A stretch of DNA of 64,000 nt, from positions 1 through 64,000 of the forward strand of contig CACEEJ010000001.1 of NCBI GenBank assembly GCA_902558545.1. The letters run 5' to 3'. The number at the start of each line of letters is the position of its first letter. Within the stretch, counting starts at the first letter, position 1. Below the pieces are notes generated by a model that saw nothing but the letters and a program-made list of their open reading frames with translations, made no database searches and was not told where the DNA came from. Made by a program: the position numbers and the translations under genes. Positions 41,742-50,730 of the stretch are shown piece after piece. The stretch comes from an uncultured Pelagibacteraceae bacterium. Lineage in GTDB: Bacteria > Pseudomonadota > Alphaproteobacteria > Pelagibacterales > Pelagibacteraceae.

Positions 41742-42353
41742 TTAAAAGTATTTTTTAAAGTCTTCATTAATATTTAATATTTCAAGATCAACCAATCCAC
41801 CAATTACTAATTGTAGTCCAACGATTAAGATAAATATTAAACCAATATAGGCTATCCAAATATGTCTTTGAATATAATTAGCCATATATGTAGCTAAAGC
41901 ACCAGTTAAAACAACTGATAACATAAGACCAAATATCATAAATCCAAAATATCCTTTTGCTGCTGCAACTACACCAATGACATTATCAAAACTAATCATG
42001 ATATCTGCAAATAAAACTTTTCCAATGCTACTAATGTATGAAGGCTCTTTACCTTTTTTAGTAGTGGGTTTTACTTTTTTAATGTCTAGTAAATCTTTTC
42101 TTAAATCATTTACAATCCAAATTAATAATAAACCACCCAAAATTTTTATAAAATAAAATTCAAATAAAAAAGTCGCAAAAATTGCAAAAAAAATTTTAAA
42201 AACAAAGGCTCCAATTACACCCCAAAGAATTATTTGTTTTCTATTTTTTGGAACAAAATTTGAAGCAATAGACCCAACTATTACCGCATTATCTGCTGTT
42301 AATATAATTGTGATAAAAATTATATTGGTTAAAATTATGAGCTCTTCAATCAA
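41742..42353 (-). CDS. TerC/YjbE family integral membrane protein (putative metal transport)
   Basis: TADNAVIVGSIASNFVP, ADIMISFDNVIGVVAAAKG. Confidence 0.85.
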   Translation of the reverse strand: MIEELIILTNIIFITIILTADNAVIVGSIASNFVPKNRKQIILWGVIGAFVFKIFFAIFATFLFEFYFIKILGGLLLIWIVNDLRKDLLDIKKVKPTTKKGKEPSYISSIGKVLFADIMISFDNVIGVVAAAKGYFGFMIFGLMLSVVLTGALATYMANYIQRHIWIAYIGLIFILIVGLQLVIGGLVDLEILNINEDFKKYF

Positions 42354-42464
42354 GATAACATTATAATAGTATAATCTGACAATTTTTCAATGAGACCATA
42401 ATGATAATTTTATTGATTTAACCTCTAAGAGATAATTAAATGTTAATTTTAAAAAGGAGGATAG

Positions 42465-43436
42465 ATGAAATTATTCAAATTATTTATATCTATAATTACT
42501 TCAGTATTATTATTTGCAAACGTTTCTTTAGCTGAAAAATGGGATATGGCACTAGCTTATGGTGCTGGAAACTTTCATTCTGCTAATGCAACAGAATTTG
42601 CAAAGAATGTAACTGAAAAAAGTGGTGGAAAACTTACAATTGTTACTCACCCAGGTGGTTCATTATTTAAAGGTGGTGAAATTTTCAGAGCTGTAAGAAC
42701 AGGTCAAGCACCTATTGGTGAAAGATTCATGTCTGCTCTTGGAAAAGAAGATCCTTTATATGAAATTGACTCATTACCTTTCTTAGCAACTACTTATGAT
42801 GATGCTATGAAATTATATGAAGCTTCAAAACCATATATTGTCAAAAGTCTCGATGAAAAAGGATTGGTATTTCTTTATGCAGTGCCATGGCCTGCACAAG
42901 GACTTTACAGTAAAAAGCAAATTAAAAAAGTTGGTGATCTAAATGGATTAAAATTTAGAGCATACAACTCTGCAACAATAAGAATTGCGGAGTTAACAGG
43001 AATGGCGCCAACTAAAATTGAAGCAGCTGAAATTAGCCAAGCTTTTTCTACAGGTGCAGTGGAAAGTATGATTACTTCTCCTACAACTGGTAAAAATAGC
43101 AAGATTTGGGAAAATGGTGTTAAATATTTTTATGATATAGCAGCATGGTTTCCAAAAAATATGATCATAGCTAATAAAGCAGCTTGGAATAAACTTGATA
43201 AAGCAACTCAAGATCTAGTAATGAACCAAGCAGCAATTGCTGAAGAAAAGGGTTGGGAATTATCTAAACAAGGTAATACTGGAGACAAGAAAGCTTTAGC
43301 AGATGCTGGAATGGAAGTAGGCGAAGTTAATTCAGCTTTGAAAAAACATTTTGAAAAAGTTGGAGCAACAATGTCTGAAGAGTGGAAAGCAAAAGCTGGA
43401 GACAGAGGTGCTGCAGTTTTATCTGCTTACAAATAA
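42465..43436 (+). CDS. dctP: TRAP transporter solute-binding protein
   Basis: Signal peptide; GKLTIVTHPGGSLFKGGEIFRAVRTGQAPIGE; followed by DctQ and DctM. Confidence 0.92.
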   Translation: MKLFKLFISIITSVLLFANVSLAEKWDMALAYGAGNFHSANATEFAKNVTEKSGGKLTIVTHPGGSLFKGGEIFRAVRTGQAPIGERFMSALGKEDPLYEIDSLPFLATTYDDAMKLYEASKPYIVKSLDEKGLVFLYAVPWPAQGLYSKKQIKKVGDLNGLKFRAYNSATIRIAELTGMAPTKIEAAEISQAFSTGAVESMITSPTTGKNSKIWENGVKYFYDIAAWFPKNMIIANKAAWNKLDKATQDLVMNQAAIAEEKGWELSKQGNTGDKKALADAGMEVGEVNSALKKHFEKVGATMSEEWKAKAGDRGAAVLSAYK

Positions 43437-43449
43437 AATAGTCTTAAAA

Positions 43450-43482
43450 AAAAGGCCAACTTGTAGTAAGTTGGCCTTTTTA
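43450..43482 (+). terminator. Intrinsic terminator between dctP and dctQ
   Basis: AAAAGGCCAACTT-gtagt-AAGTTGGCCTTTT. Confidence 0.88.
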
Positions 43483-43486
43483 TTAA

Positions 43487-43975
43487 ATGTTTCAATCAAT
43501 AAATAATAATCTAAATAAGCTCTATAAATTTTCAGGATATTTAGCTGCTTTTTTTTTAATACTTGTCGCAGTTTTTATTTTAATTGGAATTTCCTCAAGA
43601 ATATTTGGTTTTTACATAAGAGGTTTGGCTGAGTACTCAGGTTACTGCATGGCTGCAGCTTCCTTTTATGCCTTAGCATTTACTTTTGTTGAGGGTGGAC
43701 ATATTCGAATTACACTTTTCTTAGAAAAAGCCTCTTCATCCTATAAAAGACTTTTAGAAATATGGTGTTTGATTGTAGCAACAATTTTTTCAGGCTATTT
43801 GTCTTTTTACTTATGGAAAATGTTATTAATCTCTTATGATTTTCAAGAGAGAAGCGAAGGTGCAGATGAGATCTTAATTTGGATACCTCAAACTAGTGTT
43901 GCTATTGGATCTTTAATTTTTTTTATAGCTGTTTTACATAAATTTATTTTAACAATTTTAAGCAAGAATGACTGA
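43487..43975 (+). CDS. dctQ: TRAP transporter small permease
   Basis: Four TM segments; YSGYCMAAASFYALAFTFVEGGHIRITL. Confidence 0.88.
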   Translation: MFQSINNNLNKLYKFSGYLAAFFLILVAVFILIGISSRIFGFYIRGLAEYSGYCMAAASFYALAFTFVEGGHIRITLFLEKASSSYKRLLEIWCLIVATIFSGYLSFYLWKMLLISYDFQERSEGADEILIWIPQTSVAIGSLIFFIAVLHKFILTILSKND

Positions 43976-45278
43976 AATATTTCTCATAATATTTTTTATA
44001 AGTGTACTTTTATTCTTTCTTGGATCTGGCATCTGGGTAGCGATAAGCATGATAGGAGTTTCAACAATTGGGATGATGTTATTTACATCAAGACCAGTTG
44101 GGGATGCCATGGCAACTACGATATGGGGAACCTCATCATCATGGACATTAACAGCTTTGCCATTGTTTGTTTGGATGGGCGAAATATTATTTAGAACCAA
44201 GTTATCTGAAAATTTATTTGCCGGACTATCACCATGGATGCAAAAATTACCTGGTGGATTAATTCATGTAAATGTTGTTGGTTGTGCACTTTTTGCTGCA
44301 ATCTCTGGCTCTTCTGCTGCAACCGTTGCAACAGTAGGCAAGATGTCTATACCGGAACTAAGAAAAAGAAAATATCCAGAAAAAATTTTGTTAGGTAGTC
44401 TAGCAGGCTCAGGAACTTTAGGACTTCTTATTCCTCCTTCAATAATATTAATAATTTATGGAGTAACTGTCCAAGAGTCTATAGCAAAGCTATTTATTGC
44501 AGGAATTATTCCAGGGATAATGATTGCACTTATATTTATGTCTTACGTGATCATTTGGTCTTTAATAAATAAAAAAAGCATGCCAAAGTATGTAGAAAAT
44601 TTTTCCTTTCTAGAAAAAATAAGAAAATCAAAACAATTATTACCAGTAATTATTTTAATATCAGCTGTGATTGGATCAATATACACTGGAGTTGCAACAG
44701 CAACTGAGGCTGCTTCTTTAGGTGTAGTAGGGGCTCTTATTTTATCTTACTTTCAAAAGAGCTTAACCATTGAAACATTTAAACAATCCTTATTAGGAGC
44801 AACTAAGACTTCTTGTATGATTGCTTTTATTTTAGCTGGCTCTACATTTTTATCATTAGCTATGGGATTTACTGGTCTTCCAAGAAATCTAGCTATCTGG
44901 ATACAAAATATGGAGCTATCACCTTACGTATTAATTTTTGTATTAATGATTTTTTATATTATTCTTGGAATGTTTCTTGATGGAATTTCAGCAGTTGTAT
45001 TAACAATGGCAATCATTGAACCTATGATTAGACAGGCTGGTTTTGACATGATTTGGTTTGGAATATTTTTAGTTATTGTAGTTGAGATGGCTCAAATCAC
45101 ACCACCTGTAGGATTTAATTTATTTGTTTTACAAGGAATGGCTAACAAAGATATGGGATTTATTGCAAGAAGTGCTTTTCCATTATTTTTATTAATGATA
45201 CTCGCAGTTGTTCTTGTTGTTATTTTCCCTGAAATTGCATTATGGATGCCTCAACAAATGGTTCAAAATATAAATTAA
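43968..45278 (+). CDS. dctM: TRAP transporter large permease
   Basis: LPLFVWMGEILFRTKLSE, AAISGSSAATVATVGKMSIPELRKRKY, GSGTLGLLIPPSI, EMAQITPPVGFNLFV. Confidence 0.95.
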   Translation: MTEIFLIIFFISVLLFFLGSGIWVAISMIGVSTIGMMLFTSRPVGDAMATTIWGTSSSWTLTALPLFVWMGEILFRTKLSENLFAGLSPWMQKLPGGLIHVNVVGCALFAAISGSSAATVATVGKMSIPELRKRKYPEKILLGSLAGSGTLGLLIPPSIILIIYGVTVQESIAKLFIAGIIPGIMIALIFMSYVIIWSLINKKSMPKYVENFSFLEKIRKSKQLLPVIILISAVIGSIYTGVATATEAASLGVVGALILSYFQKSLTIETFKQSLLGATKTSCMIAFILAGSTFLSLAMGFTGLPRNLAIWIQNMELSPYVLIFVLMIFYIILGMFLDGISAVVLTMAIIEPMIRQAGFDMIWFGIFLVIVVEMAQITPPVGFNLFVLQGMANKDMGFIARSAFPLFLLMILAVVLVVIFPEIALWMPQQMVQNIN

Positions 45279-45772
45279 TATTTTGATTGTTTTGTTCCAG
45301 CAATAATTTCTTTTAACTCTGTATACTCTTCGCAATTACAACTTTCTAATACTTTTAATCTTTCTTTTGCTAAATCTAATCTATTTGTAACAACGTATAA
45401 TTCACCTAAATATTCGTTAATACCAACATGATTTGGATCAATTTCTAAACCTAATAGATAATATTTTTCTCCATTTTCAAAATCTCCAAGTTTCCTAGTT
45501 GTAAATCCAAGATAGTTTAAAGTATCTGCTTGGAGTGGTTTTTTTTTGTTTGATTTAATTAATAAGGCTTGAGCTTTTTCATATCGTTTGTTGGCTTTTT
45601 CTATTTTTCCTTTTTTTTCATATTTCTTAGCTGCTTTAATTAAAGTAACAGCTTTGTCGTAATTAGATTTTACTTTACTTGAGTCGCCCCCATCACTTGA
45701 ACTTCCAGCAGAGTAAGAATTAGATGATAATAAAATTAATGTTAATAGTGTTAAAAAGGTTTTTTTAATCAT
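45275..45772 (-). CDS. TPR-repeat exported protein
   Basis: Signal peptide; QADTLNYLGFTTRKLGDFENGEKYYLLGLEIDPNHVGINEYLGELYV. Confidence 0.75.
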   Translation of the reverse strand: MIKKTFLTLLTLILLSSNSYSAGSSSDGGDSSKVKSNYDKAVTLIKAAKKYEKKGKIEKANKRYEKAQALLIKSNKKKPLQADTLNYLGFTTRKLGDFENGEKYYLLGLEIDPNHVGINEYLGELYVVTNRLDLAKERLKVLESCNCEEYTELKEIIAGTKQSKY

Positions 45773-46542
45773 ATAAATTTTTTCATTTGGTTAAGTGGTT
45801 TTAATTGCAGTCCATTTTCTATTAAATTTTTCCTGATTGATTTTGCAGTAGACAATGAACTTTCATTGTCCCCATGTATGCACACAGAGTCTATTTCACA
45901 AGGTATTTGCTTCCCACTGTGACAATTAAGCGACTGATTTTTAACCATATTTAATACGTGTTTTTTAGCTTCTTCTGGATCAGTAATAAGAGCATGTGGT
46001 TTTTTTCTAGAAACTAAATTTCCATCATCTTCATAATTTCTGTCAGCAAATATTTCACAAGCTATACGCATGTTTAGTTTTTTAGCTGCTTCTTCCATTT
46101 TAGATCCTGTAGGAACCAAATAAATTAAATCTTTACTAATCTCGTTTACAGCTTTTGCTAAAGTAGTAGCTAAATCTATATCCTCACAAGCCATATTGTT
46201 TAAAGCACCGTGTGGTTTTATGTGAGTAACATTCTCTCCATAATCTTGAGCAATTTTTTGAAGAATTTCATATTGATCAATAATTAATTGCCTTACCTCA
46301 TTAGGTAGAAGATTCATTCTTTGCCTTCCAAAATTTTCAGGGTCATTAAATGACGGATGCGCTCCAATACTAACACCATTTTTTTTTGAAATTTGAACTA
46401 CTTGATTCATCGACTCATCATCGCCTGCATGATAACCACATGCGACATTTGCAGAATTAACTATTTCTAGTAAATCTGGGTCATACTTGTTTGAATGATG
46501 TTTTGATTTTTCACCTAAATCGCAATTTATATTAATTTCCAT
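45769..46542 (-). CDS. pxpA: 5-oxoprolinase subunit A (LamB/YcsF family)
   Basis: MEININCDLGEKS, NVACGYHAGDDESMNQVV, GVSIGAHPSFNDPENFGRQRM, THIKPHGALNN. Start placed at 46542; the ORF track extends to 46566. Confidence 0.93.
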   Translation of the reverse strand: MEININCDLGEKSKHHSNKYDPDLLEIVNSANVACGYHAGDDESMNQVVQISKKNGVSIGAHPSFNDPENFGRQRMNLLPNEVRQLIIDQYEILQKIAQDYGENVTHIKPHGALNNMACEDIDLATTLAKAVNEISKDLIYLVPTGSKMEEAAKKLNMRIACEIFADRNYEDDGNLVSRKKPHALITDPEEAKKHVLNMVKNQSLNCHSGKQIPCEIDSVCIHGDNESSLSTAKSIRKNLIENGLQLKPLNQMKKFI

Positions 46543-46569
46543 AGTCTCTAATGTTAAGTATAACATGGC

Positions 46570-47244
46570 ATGATAAAAAATATATCAAATCTTGGTGACG
46601 CAGCTTTGTACTGTGATTTTGGTAATGAAGTAAACAAATCAATTAATTCACAAGTAATAAAATACTTTAAAACTATTAAAGAAAAAAAATTTGAAGGGAT
46701 CAATAATTTAACACCTTCATATAATAAATTAATTATTTCTTATGATCTAAAAAAAACAACTTTTAAAGAAGTTAAAAAATTTATAGAAAAAATTAATATT
46801 GAAGACTCAGAAAAAACAAACTCTAAAACATTGGAAATACCAGTTTGTTGTCACGAAAATTTCTCTATAGATATTAAAAGATTGGAAGAAATATTAAAAT
46901 TAAGTAGAGAAAAAATTTTAGAGAATTTTTTAAATAAGGAATATTTCTGTTACATGACAGGTTTTATTGCTGGCATGCCTTTTCTTGGTGATTTAGATGA
47001 GAATATGCGAGCGCAACGTTTAGAAACTCCAAGAGTAAAAGTACCTAAAGGATCTGTTGCTTTAACTGAACAATTTGCAAATATTTATACATTTGAAAGT
47101 CCAGGTGGATGGAATATTTTAGGGAATACACCTTTGGATGTTTTTGATAGTTCAAAAGAAGATAAACCAAATCTAATTAACCCAGGTGATACAGTAATTT
47201 TCAAGGAAATTACTTTAGATCAGTATAAAAATTATAATGACTAA
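46570..47244 (+). CDS. pxpB: 5-oxoprolinase subunit B (KipI-like)
   Basis: YFCYMTGFIAGMPFLGDLDENM, RLETPRVKVPKGSVAL, ESPGGWNILGNTP. Confidence 0.92.
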   Translation: MIKNISNLGDAALYCDFGNEVNKSINSQVIKYFKTIKEKKFEGINNLTPSYNKLIISYDLKKTTFKEVKKFIEKINIEDSEKTNSKTLEIPVCCHENFSIDIKRLEEILKLSREKILENFLNKEYFCYMTGFIAGMPFLGDLDENMRAQRLETPRVKVPKGSVALTEQFANIYTFESPGGWNILGNTPLDVFDSSKEDKPNLINPGDTVIFKEITLDQYKNYND

Positions 47245-48181
47245 TAATTATTTAGATATAATTAGACCTGGAATTAATACTACCTTTCAAGATAAAGGTA
47301 GGGACCATCTTTATCATATTGGTATACCATTTAGTGGTGCTATGGATAACAGAAATTATCTTATAGCTAATAAACTTGTTAATAACAATCTAGACTCTGC
47401 AGTGGTAGAGTTTGCATATCAAGGCCCTCATATAAAATATTCAGGAGAAAAAATTAATTTTGCTGTTACTGGAGATGTAATTTTTTCAATTAAAAAAAAT
47501 AATGCTGAAATTGAGGGCAATTGCTATCAAAGCTATCAAATTGAAAATGGAGATGAGATAAATATCCTTTCTACAAATAAGTCAGTTTATGGATATTTAG
47601 CACTAGGTGGAGAACTCGATTTAAAATTTCAATGGAATAGTTGTTCTATAAATACGAAAGCAAATATTGGATCCAATGATGGAAAAAAATTAGACGCAGG
47701 ACAGAGAATTAATTTTAAAAAAATAAATTCGAATAAAGATGTAAAAAAAATAAATTATATAAATAACAAAATAGAAAACATTAGGGTAATGAAGGGTACA
47801 AATTTTGATTATTTTTCAGAGCAAGGAAAACAAACTTTTTATGAGAAAGAATTTATAGTTTCAAAACTTTCAGACAGAATGGGAATGAGGCTTGAGGGTC
47901 CTAAAATAGAGAATATCGTTAATACCAATATTAAATCAGAGGGATTAATCAAAGGTGTTATTCAGGTACCTGCTGATGGTAATCCAATAATAATGCTTTC
48001 AGATCATGGCACTGTTGGTGGCTATCCAAAAATTGGTACTGTCGCGAGTGTTGATTATGATCGATTGGTACAAATGGCACCAGGATCAAAAATAAAATTT
48101 AAAGAGATTAATTTATCTGATGCAGAGACTCTATTTAAATTATATGAAATGGAAACTCAAAATTTACTATCACAAATTTAA
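47237..48181 (+). CDS. pxpC: 5-oxoprolinase subunit C (KipA-like)
   Basis: DIIRPGINTTFQDKGR, GIPFSGAMDNRNYLIAN, VSKLSDRMGMRLEGP, GNPIIMLSDHGTVGGYPKIG. Confidence 0.93.
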   Translation: MTNNYLDIIRPGINTTFQDKGRDHLYHIGIPFSGAMDNRNYLIANKLVNNNLDSAVVEFAYQGPHIKYSGEKINFAVTGDVIFSIKKNNAEIEGNCYQSYQIENGDEINILSTNKSVYGYLALGGELDLKFQWNSCSINTKANIGSNDGKKLDAGQRINFKKINSNKDVKKINYINNKIENIRVMKGTNFDYFSEQGKQTFYEKEFIVSKLSDRMGMRLEGPKIENIVNTNIKSEGLIKGVIQVPADGNPIIMLSDHGTVGGYPKIGTVASVDYDRLVQMAPGSKIKFKEINLSDAETLFKLYEMETQNLLSQI

Positions 48182-49053
48182 TGAATTTTTTATCAAAAAT
48201 ACCAGGCCCTTTTTTAGTTTTTTTGGGAGCATGTGCACTAAGTTTTGGTGGTCTAATAGTAAAATCTTTTGAAGGATCTACCCTTTGGCAAATATTATTT
48301 TGGAGATCACTTTTCTTTATTGGAGTAATTACAATTTTTTTAATCTTTACTTACAAAGGAAAAATTTTTAGTGCTCTTTATAAATCTGGGGTTCCGGGTT
48401 TAATTGGAGGTATAATTTTATCCATTGGATTTGCTAGCTACGTATTTGCTATGTACGAAACAACAGTAGCTAACGCAAACTTCATAATACAAACTCAAGC
48501 TTTGTTCTTAGCAATATTTGGTTATGTGTTTTTAAAAGAAAAAATTTCAAAAATTACATTCACCTGTATTATTACAGCAGTAGTTGGCATCATTTTAATG
48601 TTGGGAAGTTCTTTAACACCGGGTCAAATGACTGGAAACTTAGTTGCATTCATTATGCCAATATCATTTGCGATCTTAATTTTAATTGTTAGAAAATATC
48701 CTAAAGTCGATATGATACCTTTACAACTTGTTGCCGGAATTTTTGCAACATTAATAGGTTTGTTCATGTCACCAAGTATTATTATTTCATCAAACGATAT
48801 TTTTTTAGGTTTTATTGCAGGATTTTTTCAAGTTGGACTTGGTTTTATACTTATAACAATTGGAGCAAGATCAACTCCCTCAGCATTTGTTGGAATAATT
48901 ATGTTAACCGAAGCTGTCCTAGGACCTTTGTGGGCATGGATGTTTGTAAATGAAAACCCACCACTTTCTGTACTTTTTGGTGGAGCGGTAGTAATAACAG
49001 CAGTAGTTATACAGTTTTTGTCTCCATTACTTGTCAAAAAGGTAGCTAAATAA
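48181..49053 (+). CDS. EamA/DMT family transporter
   Basis: Ten hydrophobic segments; FASYVFAMYETTVANANFIIQTQALFLAIFGYVFLKEK. Confidence 0.85.
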   Translation: MNFLSKIPGPFLVFLGACALSFGGLIVKSFEGSTLWQILFWRSLFFIGVITIFLIFTYKGKIFSALYKSGVPGLIGGIILSIGFASYVFAMYETTVANANFIIQTQALFLAIFGYVFLKEKISKITFTCIITAVVGIILMLGSSLTPGQMTGNLVAFIMPISFAILILIVRKYPKVDMIPLQLVAGIFATLIGLFMSPSIIISSNDIFLGFIAGFFQVGLGFILITIGARSTPSAFVGIIMLTEAVLGPLWAWMFVNENPPLSVLFGGAVVITAVVIQFLSPLLVKKVAK

Positions 49054-49092
49054 ATTTCACATAAATATTTTAAATGTGCTATAAATTTATAT

Positions 49093-49245
49093 ACGGGAGA
49101 GACTACTTTTGTAGCGCCGAAGGAGCAACCACCCCGGAAACTCTCAGGCAAAAGGACCGTACATATTAACTCTGGAAAGAGAATTATTCTCGCCGAAGGA
49201 GCAAATCTCTCAGGCACCAAGACAGAGGGGGCACAGAAGAGTTAA
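49093..49245 (+). promoter_or_regulatory. Tandem glycine riboswitch (two aptamers) upstream of gcvT
   Basis: Two copies of the aptamer core GCCGAAGGAGCAA (49116 and 49192 regions), each followed by CTCTCAGGCA; aptamer-2 P1 TTAACTCT (49166-49173)/AGAGTTAA (49238-49245). Confidence 0.95.
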
Positions 49246-49246
49246 T

Positions 49247-50350
49247 ATGGAAATAAAAAAAACATCGCTAAATAAACTTCATCAAAGTAACAATGCTAAG
49301 TTTGTTGAATTTGCGGGCTATGAAATGCCCATTCAGTATAGCAAAGGAATTATTGAAGAGCATAAATTCACAAGATCGAATTCTGGAATATTTGATGTAT
49401 CCCATATGGGCCAGCTATTCATATATGGTGACGAAAGTTTAACAGAAGAATTAGAAAAGATTTTTCCATTAGATTTAAAAAATCTAAAACAAAATTGCTC
49501 TAAGTATAGTTTTTTAATGAATGAAGATGCTGGAATTTATGATGATTTAATCATCACTAAAATAGAGGAGGGGTATTTAATTATTTTAAATGCTGCATGC
49601 AAAGATCAAGATTTTGAGATTTTATCTAATTTACTAGGTCCGAAATTTAAAATGAATTTAGATAACAATAGATCTTTGATAGCAATTCAAGGACCTAAGT
49701 CTGTTGAAATTTTAAACTCAATTTTAAATGGCGTTGATCAACTAAATTTTATGACAGGAAATTGGTTCGATTCTGATAATCAAAAATTATTTGTCACAAG
49801 ATCAGGTTATACAGGGGAAGATGGATTTGAAATTTCAATTTCTAACGATAAAGCGGAAAAATTCGTTGAAAATTTAATAGAAAAGGGAGCACAACTTATA
49901 GGACTTGGGGCAAGAGATACCTTGAGAATGGAGGCTGGATTATGTTTATATGGTCACGAATTAGATATTAATAAAACACCAGTTGAGGCAAACCTTAGAT
50001 GGGCAATCTCAAAATCTAGATTATCTAATGGAGGTTTTATTGGATCAAAAAAAATTATGAACCAAATGCAAGATGGAGCAAGCCAAATAAGAGTAGGGAT
50101 TAAGCCTGAAGGTAGACTGATTGCAAGAGAAAAAACAAAAATATTTGATGATACAGATAAACAAATTGGTGAGATTACTAGTGGAACGTTTGGACCAAGT
50201 GTAAACGGTCCTATAGCAATGGGTTATGTTGATAAAGAGTTTTCAAAGGTTGATACTAAAATTTTGCTTGAGGTAAGAGGAAAAAAACATCCTGCAAATG
50301 TTTGCGCATTACCATTTTATAAAAAAAATTATGTGAAAGGAGTAAATTAA
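49247..50350 (+). CDS. gcvT: Glycine cleavage system T protein
   Basis: [67 protein letters not shown]. Confidence 0.97.
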   Translation: MEIKKTSLNKLHQSNNAKFVEFAGYEMPIQYSKGIIEEHKFTRSNSGIFDVSHMGQLFIYGDESLTEELEKIFPLDLKNLKQNCSKYSFLMNEDAGIYDDLIITKIEEGYLIILNAACKDQDFEILSNLLGPKFKMNLDNNRSLIAIQGPKSVEILNSILNGVDQLNFMTGNWFDSDNQKLFVTRSGYTGEDGFEISISNDKAEKFVENLIEKGAQLIGLGARDTLRMEAGLCLYGHELDINKTPVEANLRWAISKSRLSNGGFIGSKKIMNQMQDGASQIRVGIKPEGRLIAREKTKIFDDTDKQIGEITSGTFGPSVNGPIAMGYVDKEFSKVDTKILLEVRGKKHPANVCALPFYKKNYVKGVN

Positions 50351-50730
50351 TGAGTGAAGTAAAATTTTCTAAAGAACATGAGTGGATTACTTTGGAGGGA
50401 GATGTAGCCACAATAGGAATTACAAAACATGCAACAGAAATGCTTGGAGACATAGTTTTTGCAGAACTGCCTGAAAAAGGATCTAATGTTGAAAAAGATG
50501 GTACTGCAGGAGTAGTAGAATCTACGAAAGCTGCTAGCGATGTTTTTACTCCAGTAAGTGGTGAAGTGGTAGATACCAATCAGTCTATAGTAGATGATCC
50601 TGCCAAAATTAATGAGGACCCTGAAGGTGGTGCATGGTTTTTTAAATTGAAAATTAAAGACACATCTGAGCTAGATACTTTAATGAACAAAGAAGAATAC
50701 GATAAATTTGCAAAGGAGACATCAAGCTAA
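50350..50730 (+). CDS. gcvH: Glycine cleavage system H protein
   Basis: [38 protein letters not shown] (lipoyl Lys). Confidence 0.97.
   Translation: MSEVKFSKEHEWITLEGDVATIGITKHATEMLGDIVFAELPEKGSNVEKDGTAGVVESTKAASDVFTPVSGEVVDTNQSIVDDPAKINEDPEGGAWFFKLKIKDTSELDTLMNKEEYDKFAKETSS

Noticed and set aside
42905-44200. Minus-strand ORFs 42905-43102, 42993-43211 and 43958-44200 in the TRAP genes
   Set aside because: Antisense to dctP/dctM; no family signature
48828-49220. 130-aa minus-strand ORF spanning the end of the EamA gene and the riboswitch
   Set aside because: The region is explained by the EamA 3' end and the tandem glycine riboswitch on the plus strand
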